Shown: one piece after another, positions 1 through 5,262 of the stretch
How positions within the stretch are numbered: position 1 is the first letter of the stretch
Layout: every line of letters begins with the position of its first letter
From: Actinomycetota bacterium
GTDB lineage: Bacteria; Actinomycetota; Actinomycetes; Propionibacteriales; Nocardioidaceae
DNA: 7,336 nucleotides
NCBI GenBank assembly: GCA_009702305.1
Contig: WLIH01000123.1
Location: forward strand, 1-7,336
Direction of reading: 5' to 3'
Notes under the pieces: generated by a model
Told to the model about the DNA's origin: nothing
Databases searched by the model: none
The model's input: only the letters and a program-made list of their open reading frames with translations
Translations under genes and position numbers: made by a program

Positions 1-26
1 CCGGGGGATCTCCGTAGGGTGTGGTC

Positions 27-1124
27 ATGACACAGCCTCCGGGGTCCTACCCCCCGCCCGGGCCTCCGCCGCCGGGCCAGCAGCGCGGCGGCCCGTCCGG
101 GCAGGAGCCGGCGTGGGAGGCCTGGGGTCAGCTGCCGCCGAGCACCTGGCAGCAGCCGGTCGCGCCGCCGCCCGGGATGCTCGGCGCAGCCCACAAGCCC
201 GGCGCCGTGCCCCTGCGTCCACTCGCGCTGGGCGACATCTACGACGCGGCGTTCCGGATCATCCGCTTCAACCCCCAGGCGACGGTGGGTGCGGCCGTCC
301 TGGTGGCCGCCGTCGCGATGACCATCCCCGTGCTGGCCACCGCCGTGCTGACCTGGACCGTCGACCTGTCCCTCCAGCAGGGCACGTTCGACGACGGGTC
401 GGCCCTGGGCCTGGTCGGCTCGCTGGGGTCGTTCGGGCTGGGCTCGATCCTCCAGCAGATCGGCCTGATCCTGGTGTCCGGGATGACCGCACACGTCGTG
501 GCCGCGGCCGCGATCGGCCGCCGCCTCTCGCTCGGGGAGGCCTGGGGTGCGACCGCCGGTCGACGCTGGCGCCTGCTCGGCCTGTCGCTGCTGCTGATGC
601 TGCTGCTCCTGGCCCTGCTCGGCGGCTACGCACTGTCCTACGTGCCGCTGGTCCTGCTGAGCGACTCCGTCGGCCTGATCGTCGTGTACGCCGTCCTCTC
701 CGGTCCCCTCCTGCTGTGCTTCCTGCCGTGGTTCTGGATCCGCTGCTACTACCTGCCGGCCACGGCCATGATGATCGAGGACCTCGGGATCCGAGGGGCC
801 ATCGGCCGCGGCTTCCGGCTCACGCGGCGTCAGTTCTGGCGGACCTTCGGGCTCGCACTGCTGACCGCCATGGTCGCCGGCGGCGCCGGTTACGTGCTCT
901 CGATCCCGTTCGCCTTCGGTGGTCAGGTCGTCGCCGTGCTCGTCGACCCGCAGTACTCCGTGCTGGTGTTGATCCTGACCCAGGCGCTGGCGACCGTGGT
1001 GTCGTCGGCGTTCATCGCGCCGTTCACGACCGCCGTCGCGTCGTTGCAGTACCTCGACCTCCGGATCCGCACCGAGGCCTACGACGTCGAGCTGATGACC
1101 CAGGCCGGGATCACCGCGCGGTGA
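27..1124 (+). CDS. GPDPase_memb-type multi-pass membrane protein with proline-rich N-terminus
   Basis: This 365-residue integral membrane protein has no visible catalytic domain. Residues 1-60 are rich in Pro, Gly and Gln (for example PPPGPPPPG) and are probably a disordered cytoplasmic tail. Residues 61-84 carry the family-like entry motif VPLRPLALGDIYDAAFRIIR. About six hydrophobic segments follow, near 85-110, 138-163, 182-206, 215-240, 272-297 and 308-335. Between the fourth and fifth lies a conserved-looking loop with LPATAMMIEDLG and a basic RGFRLTRRQFWR stretch. The end, LQYLDLRIRTEAYDVELM, is typical of actinobacterial proteins named 'glycerophosphoryl diester phosphodiesterase membrane domain'. 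That name reflects the membrane domain only and is no evidence of phosphodiesterase activity. ATG at 27 is chosen because TAGGG (15-19) lies 7 nt upstream; an in-frame GTG at 21 is too close to it. This is the first visible gene of the operon. The family call is secure and the role is unknown. Confidence 0.85.
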   Translation: MTQPPGSYPPPGPPPPGQQRGGPSGQEPAWEAWGQLPPSTWQQPVAPPPGMLGAAHKPGAVPLRPLALGDIYDAAFRIIRFNPQATVGAAVLVAAVAMTIPVLATAVLTWTVDLSLQQGTFDDGSALGLVGSLGSFGLGSILQQIGLILVSGMTAHVVAAAAIGRRLSLGEAWGATAGRRWRLLGLSLLLMLLLLALLGGYALSYVPLVLLSDSVGLIVVYAVLSGPLLLCFLPWFWIRCYYLPATAMMIEDLGIRGAIGRGFRLTRRQFWRTFGLALLTAMVAGGAGYVLSIPFAFGGQVVAVLVDPQYSVLVLILTQALATVVSSAFIAPFTTAVASLQYLDLRIRTEAYDVELMTQAGITAR

Positions 1125-1131
1125 TCCCGGC
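1104..1131. repeat. Perfect 28-bp palindrome over the stop/start overlap of the first two genes
   Basis: The left arm GCCGGGATCACC (1104-1115) and right arm GGTGATCCCGGC (1120-1131) are exact reverse complements. They flank GCGC, which is itself palindromic. In RNA this gives a 12-bp stem with a 4-nt loop. The right arm contains the GTG start (1121-1123) of the DUF4129 gene and the TGA stop (1122-1124) of the previous gene. Folding would hide the start, so only ribosomes finishing the upstream gene would readily expose it. A dyad of this length is far beyond chance in 7 kb. Translational coupling is inference; a protein-binding dyad or attenuator is also possible. Confidence 0.8.
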
Positions 1132-1747
1132 GTCCTGGCCCGGCCTGCTGCGCGACCCGCCGCTGCTCCCCACGCCCGAGGACGCGCGCTCGGAGCTCCG
1201 TCGTGAGCTGGTGCGACCGGAGTACCACCAGCGCAACCCCGTGCAGGAGCTCCTCGACTGGCTCGGGCGCACGATCGACGGCACCCTGCAGGCCGCCTCG
1301 GGCACGCCGCCGCTGGCGACGTTCGCCGCCCTCGTGGCCTTCCTCCTGCTCGTGCTGGGCGTGGGCGCGCTCGTCTCCCGCACTCGGCGCAGCCCCCGCC
1401 AACGCGCAGGCACCCGGGCCGTCCTCGCGGACGAGCAGGTCGGTGCGGCCGAGCTGCGGGCCCACGCCGAGACCGCGCTGGCGGAGGGTCGCTACGAGGA
1501 CGCCGTGGTCGACGCCTACCGCGCGCTGACCGTGCTCCAGGTCGAGCGCGGCCTGCTCGACGACGCACCCGGCGCGACCGCGCACGAGGTCGCCCGCACG
1601 CTGGGTGCCCGTCGGCCCGACCTCGTCGAGTCCCTGGAGTCGGCCGCCCGGCTCTTCGACGAGGTGCTGTACGGCGACCGGCCGGCCGACCGCGATCAGG
1701 CACTGTCGGTGCTGGCGATCGACGCGGCGGGGGTGGGCGCGCGGTGA
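1121..1747 (+). CDS. DUF4129 domain-containing membrane protein
   Basis: The 208-residue protein has one membrane segment at about 66-85, followed by a basic stretch (RTRRSPRQR). By the positive-inside rule this places the N-terminal ~65 residues outside and the C-terminal part in the cytoplasm. The N-terminal part reads DARSELRRELVRPEYHQRNP followed by an amphipathic LLDWLGRTID, a usual opening for this family. Residues 103-208 form the DUF4129 region, a helical block with AEGRYEDAVVDAYRAL, the TAHEVARTL motif and ARLFDEVLYGDRPAD, the last strongly characteristic. GTG at 1121 is chosen because it overlaps the preceding stop as GTGA and the recognisable protein begins there. The open frame extends far upstream, but only as Arg-rich shadow sequence. 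No clear Shine-Dalgarno is present, consistent with coupling to the upstream gene. DUF4129 proteins occur beside MoxR and DUF58 genes; their function is unknown. Confidence 0.85.
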   Translation: MIPASWPGLLRDPPLLPTPEDARSELRRELVRPEYHQRNPVQELLDWLGRTIDGTLQAASGTPPLATFAALVAFLLLVLGVGALVSRTRRSPRQRAGTRAVLADEQVGAAELRAHAETALAEGRYEDAVVDAYRALTVLQVERGLLDDAPGATAHEVARTLGARRPDLVESLESAARLFDEVLYGDRPADRDQALSVLAIDAAGVGAR

Positions 1748-2843
1748 CCTGGCTGCGCGACCACCGCACGAGCCTGGTCATCGGCGGCGCCCTGGTGGTG
1801 GCGATCGCCGTGGCGGTCCTGCTCGGAGGCGGCGCCCGCACGAGCGCGGACCTCGACCCCGCCAACCCCGACCCCGACGGCGCACAGGCGCTCGCCCGGG
1901 TGCTCGCCGACCAGGGCGTCGAGGTCGAGGTGGTGCGCGACGCCGCCGCACTCGAACGGCTCGACGGGCTGGCCGGGTCGACCGTCGTGGTCACCTCGGC
2001 CGGCGACCTCGGCCGCAGCACCGCCCGGCGTCTCGTCGCGACCGCCCAGGGCGCACGGATCGTCGTGGTCGATCCGGCCCCGGGCACCCTGCGAGCGCTC
2101 GGGATCCGGGTCTCGAGCACGCGATCGCGTCCCGCCGAGGACCTCGCGGCCGACTGCGCCGACCCGCTCACCCGCGATCTGCACCTCGACGTCGACCGCG
2201 CTACGACGTACGCCCTCGACGGCTGCTTCTCCGACGAGACCGGGTCGATGCTCGTGCAGCGCGCCGGCCTCCTGCTCTTCGGCGCCGGTGGCGCGTGGGC
2301 CAACGGCCAGGTGCTGCGCGGCGACAACGCCGCCCTAGCCCTGCGCCTGCTCGGCCAGCGCGAGCGCCTGGTCTGGTACGTCCCGTCGCTGGCGGACCTC
2401 GTCGCCGACGACGGCGTCAGCCTCTCGACCCTGCTGCCGCGCTGGCTCGCACCCGGCCTCTTCCTCGCCGTGCTCGCCAGCGGCGCACTCGTCCTGTGGC
2501 GGGCTCGTCGGCTCGGACCGCTCGCCAGTGAGCCGCTGCCGGTCGTCGTGCGAGCGATCGAGACGACTCGCAGCCGGGGGCGCCTCTACCGCCGGGCCGG
2601 GGACCGGGCCCACGCCGCGTCGGCGCTGCGCACCGCCGCACGGCGCCGGGCCGCGGAGCGGTTGCGGCTCGGCGTCGGCAGCGAGCCGGACGTCGTCGTG
2701 CGTGAGGTCGCCCGCCACCTCGACCGGCCCGTCGCCGAGATCCAGCCGCTGCTCGATCCGGCCACCCCCGCGCCCGTGACCGACCACGACCTGATCCACC
2801 TGGCCAACGCCCTGGCCGAGCTCGACAGAGAGGTACGCCGACC

Positions 2844-2847
<4 letters not shown>
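1744..2847 (+). CDS. DUF4350 domain-containing membrane protein
   Basis: This 367-residue protein has two membrane segments, near 10-28 and 234-252. They bracket a domain of about 200 residues that is probably extracytoplasmic. The domain starts with NPDPDGAQALARVLADQGVE, the usual DUF4350 opening. It continues with alternating strands and helices (EVEVVRDAAAL, STVVVTSAGDL, ARIVVVDPAPGTLRALG), resembling a Rossmann-like or GATase-like fold. Cys138 and Cys161 are the only cysteines and could form a disulfide if the domain is outside. After the second segment, a cytoplasmic tail carries RLGPLASEPLPVVVRAIETT and RGRLYRRAGDRAHAASALR, both familiar from actinobacterial members. The GTG start at 1744 overlaps the previous stop as GTGA, and GGGGG at 1729-1733 is a plausible ribosome site. 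The end overlaps the MoxR gene by ATGA. The family call is firm; the molecular role is unknown. Confidence 0.85.
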
Positions 2848-3806
<959 letters not shown>

Positions 3807-3809
<3 letters not shown>

Positions 3810-3825
3810 TGGTCCCGCACTGATG
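3807..3825 (+). other. Double TGATG junction with four-codon minicistron
   Basis: The MoxR stop TGA (3807-3809) shares its A with an ATG (3809-3811) that opens the tiny frame Met-Val-Pro-His. That frame stops at TGA (3821-3823), whose A begins the DUF58 start ATG (3823-3825). The sequence TGATGG therefore occurs twice, 14 bp apart. No Shine-Dalgarno precedes either ATG, so the DUF58 gene is probably translated by ribosomes that terminate and restart. Whether the minicistron is translated is unknown. It could equally mark a small duplication of the junction. Confidence 0.4.
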
Positions 3826-5121
3826 GCCCTGACCGGCCGGCTCCCACTGCTGCTCCTCCTGGGCATCGTCCCGGTGGTGCTGCGCCCCAGCATGGGCACC
3901 GTCTGGCTGTGGCTGCTGACGGTCGCCCTGGTCGGCGCGCTGGACTGGTGGCGCGCGCCCCGCCCAGCCACTCTCTCCCTGGCCCGGCGACCTGTCCCGA
4001 CGACCCGGCTCGGCCAGCCCGCGGAGTCGGCGCTGACGGTGGTCAACGACGGCGCCCGCCGCATCGATGCCCTCCTGCGCGACGCGTGGCAGCCCAGCGC
4101 GGGCGCCACCGGCAATCGGCATCGGGTGCGGCTGGCCGCGGGCGAGCGAGCGGTGCTGCGCACGACGCTGCTGCCCCGGCGGCGTGGCGACCTGCAAGCC
4201 GTGGGGGTGACCGTGCGGGCGCGGGGCCCACTGGGCCTGGTGTGCCGACAGTGGACGGCGCCGGTGCCGGGCGCGGTCCGGTCGCTGCCGCCGTTCGACT
4301 CGCGCAAGCACCTGCCGTCGCGGCTGGCCCGGCTGCGCGACCTCGATGGCCGCTCGGCGGTGCGCGTGCGGGGACAGGGCACGGAGTTCGACTCGCTGCG
4401 TGAGTACGTCCGTGGCGACGACGTACGCTCGATCGACTGGCGGGCCTCGGCGCGCAACCGCACCGTGGTCGTGCGCACCTGGCAGCCCGAGCGGGACCGG
4501 CGGGTGGTGCTGGTGCTCGACACCTCCCGGACCTCGGCCGGCCGGGTGGGGTCCGGCGACGGGGTGCCGCGCCTCGACTCGGCCATGGACGCCGCGCTGC
4601 TGCTCGCGGCGCTGGCGGCCCGGGCCGGCGATCGCGTCGACTTCGTCGCAGGCGACCGTCGGGTGCGGGCCCGGCTGCGCTCGCACACCCTCGACGTCTC
4701 CGCCCGGCTGCAGGAGCAGATGGCCGACCTGGAGCCGGTCATCGCCGAAGCCGACTGGCCGGGACTGGTCGCGGCCATCACCGGGCTCGGCCGTCAGCGG
4801 GCGCTCGTCGTGCTGCTGACCCCGCTCGAGCCCGCCGCCGTCGAGGACGGCCTGCTGCCGGTGCTCGCCGCTCTCACCGCCCACCACCGTGTGGTGCTGG
4901 CCTCCGTGCGCGACCCCGACCTCGAGTCGCTCGCCACGGCCCGCGGCGACCTCGACGAGGTCTACGACGCCGCAGCAGCCGAGCAGGCCCTGGCCCGGCG
5001 TCGGCGTACGGCGCAGCTGCTGGTCGCCCTCGGGGTCGATGTGCTCGACGCGGACGCCGAGTCGCTGCCGCCGGTGCTCGCCGACCACTACCTGGCGCTG
5101 AAGGCCCGCGGCCTGCTCTGA
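3823..5121 (+). CDS. DUF58 domain-containing protein (VWA-like), membrane-anchored
   Basis: This 432-residue protein is the likely partner of the MoxR ATPase. Two hydrophobic segments at about 8-20 and 26-40 form an N-terminal membrane hairpin. A beta-rich region follows (about 48-150: LSLARRPVPTTRLGQPAESAL to RRGDLQAVGVTVRARGPLGL). The diagnostic DUF58 motif is EFDSLREYVRGDDVRSIDWR (188-207). The VWA-like core begins with VVLVLDTSRTS (228-238). Asp233, Ser235 and Thr237 give a DxSxT version of the MIDAS metal site, where the canonical form is DxSxS. A long helix, AALLLAALAARAGDRVDFVA, and a strand, RALVVLLTPLE, follow as expected for the fold. ATG at 3823 is the first start in frame and is coupled to the MoxR gene by TGATG. 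It is the last gene of the operon. It is probably membrane-bound facing the cytoplasm, so it can contact MoxR; this is inference from the topology. Confidence 0.9.
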   Translation: MALTGRLPLLLLLGIVPVVLRPSMGTVWLWLLTVALVGALDWWRAPRPATLSLARRPVPTTRLGQPAESALTVVNDGARRIDALLRDAWQPSAGATGNRHRVRLAAGERAVLRTTLLPRRRGDLQAVGVTVRARGPLGLVCRQWTAPVPGAVRSLPPFDSRKHLPSRLARLRDLDGRSAVRVRGQGTEFDSLREYVRGDDVRSIDWRASARNRTVVVRTWQPERDRRVVLVLDTSRTSAGRVGSGDGVPRLDSAMDAALLLAALAARAGDRVDFVAGDRRVRARLRSHTLDVSARLQEQMADLEPVIAEADWPGLVAAITGLGRQRALVVLLTPLEPAAVEDGLLPVLAALTAHHRVVLASVRDPDLESLATARGDLDEVYDAAAAEQALARRRRTAQLLVALGVDVLDADAESLPPVLADHYLALKARGLL

Positions 5122-5142
5122 GGGAGCCTCCGAAATGACGGA

Positions 5143-5167
5143 TGGAAGGGCGTCCTGCGCCCTTCCA
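5143..5167 (+). terminator. Hairpin after the MoxR/DUF58 operon, possible terminator
   Basis: The arms TGGAAGGGCG (5143-5152) and CGCCCTTCCA (5158-5167) are perfect complements separated by TCCTG, giving a 10-bp stem and 5-nt loop. The hairpin begins 21 nt after the DUF58 stop and precedes the helR control region, where an operon end would be expected. The following bases (CTCCCAAGG) contain no T run, so it is not a canonical intrinsic terminator. Actinobacterial terminators often lack one. It could instead stabilise the 3' end of the mRNA or leak transcription into helR. Confidence 0.5.
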
Positions 5168-5176
5168 CTCCCAAGG

Positions 5177-5182
5177 TATAGC
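5177..5182 (+). promoter_or_regulatory. Candidate -10 box for helR
   Basis: TATAGC matches four of six positions of the housekeeping -10 consensus and is the most AT-rich hexamer in this GC-rich gap. Transcription would start near 5188-5190, at the left edge of the adjacent palindrome. No TTGACA-like -35 is visible 16-18 bp upstream, where the hairpin sequence CCTGCG sits. The promoter is therefore tentative. Confidence 0.35.
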
Positions 5183-5185
5183 GCA

Positions 5186-5213
5186 CCCGGGGGCTTGCGG
5201 CAAGGCCCCCGGG
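5186..5213 (+). promoter_or_regulatory. Rifamycin-associated element (RAE) upstream of helR
   Basis: This is an imperfect palindrome: left arm CCCGGGGGCTTG (5186-5197), centre CGG, right arm CAAGGCCCCCGGG (5201-5213). The arms pair over 12 bp with one bulged G in the right arm. The inner part, a G run followed by CTTGCGGCAAG and a C run, matches what I recall of the 19-bp RAE. That inverted repeat is found upstream of actinobacterial rifamycin-resistance genes (phosphotransferase, glycosyltransferase, ADP-ribosyltransferase, monooxygenase and helR) and is needed for induction by rifamycins. It lies 50 bp upstream of the helR start, the expected setting. The match is from memory, not from a search. 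An intrinsic terminator is less likely because no T run follows. Confidence 0.85.
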
Positions 5214-5214
5214 A

Positions 5215-5258
5215 CCCCGCAGAATCTCCGCCCGGAGCAGACACCGACACGCGGGGAG
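5215..5258 (+). promoter_or_regulatory. helR ribosome binding site with complementary leader segment
   Basis: GGGGAG (5253-5258) is the apparent Shine-Dalgarno, 4 nt before the ATG at 5263, which is a rather short spacing. CCCCGC (5215-5220), directly after the RAE, is an exact complement of GCGGGG (5251-5256) and could pair with it. Inside that loop, CTCC (5226-5229) and GGAG (5234-5237) can form a small stem. A fold hiding the ribosome site is thus possible, though a 6-bp stem over a 30-nt loop is weak evidence by itself. Confidence 0.35.
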
Positions 5259-5262
5259 CGGC

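Noticed and set aside
21..26. GTG at 21 as start of the first gene
   Set aside because: It would place the TAGGG ribosome site only 1 nt away. The ATG at 27 has a normal 7-nt spacing.
113..1120. Upstream extension of the DUF4129 reading frame
   Set aside because: The extension overlaps the membrane-protein gene and encodes Arg/Pro-rich sequence without family similarity. The real protein begins at the GTG overlapping the preceding stop.
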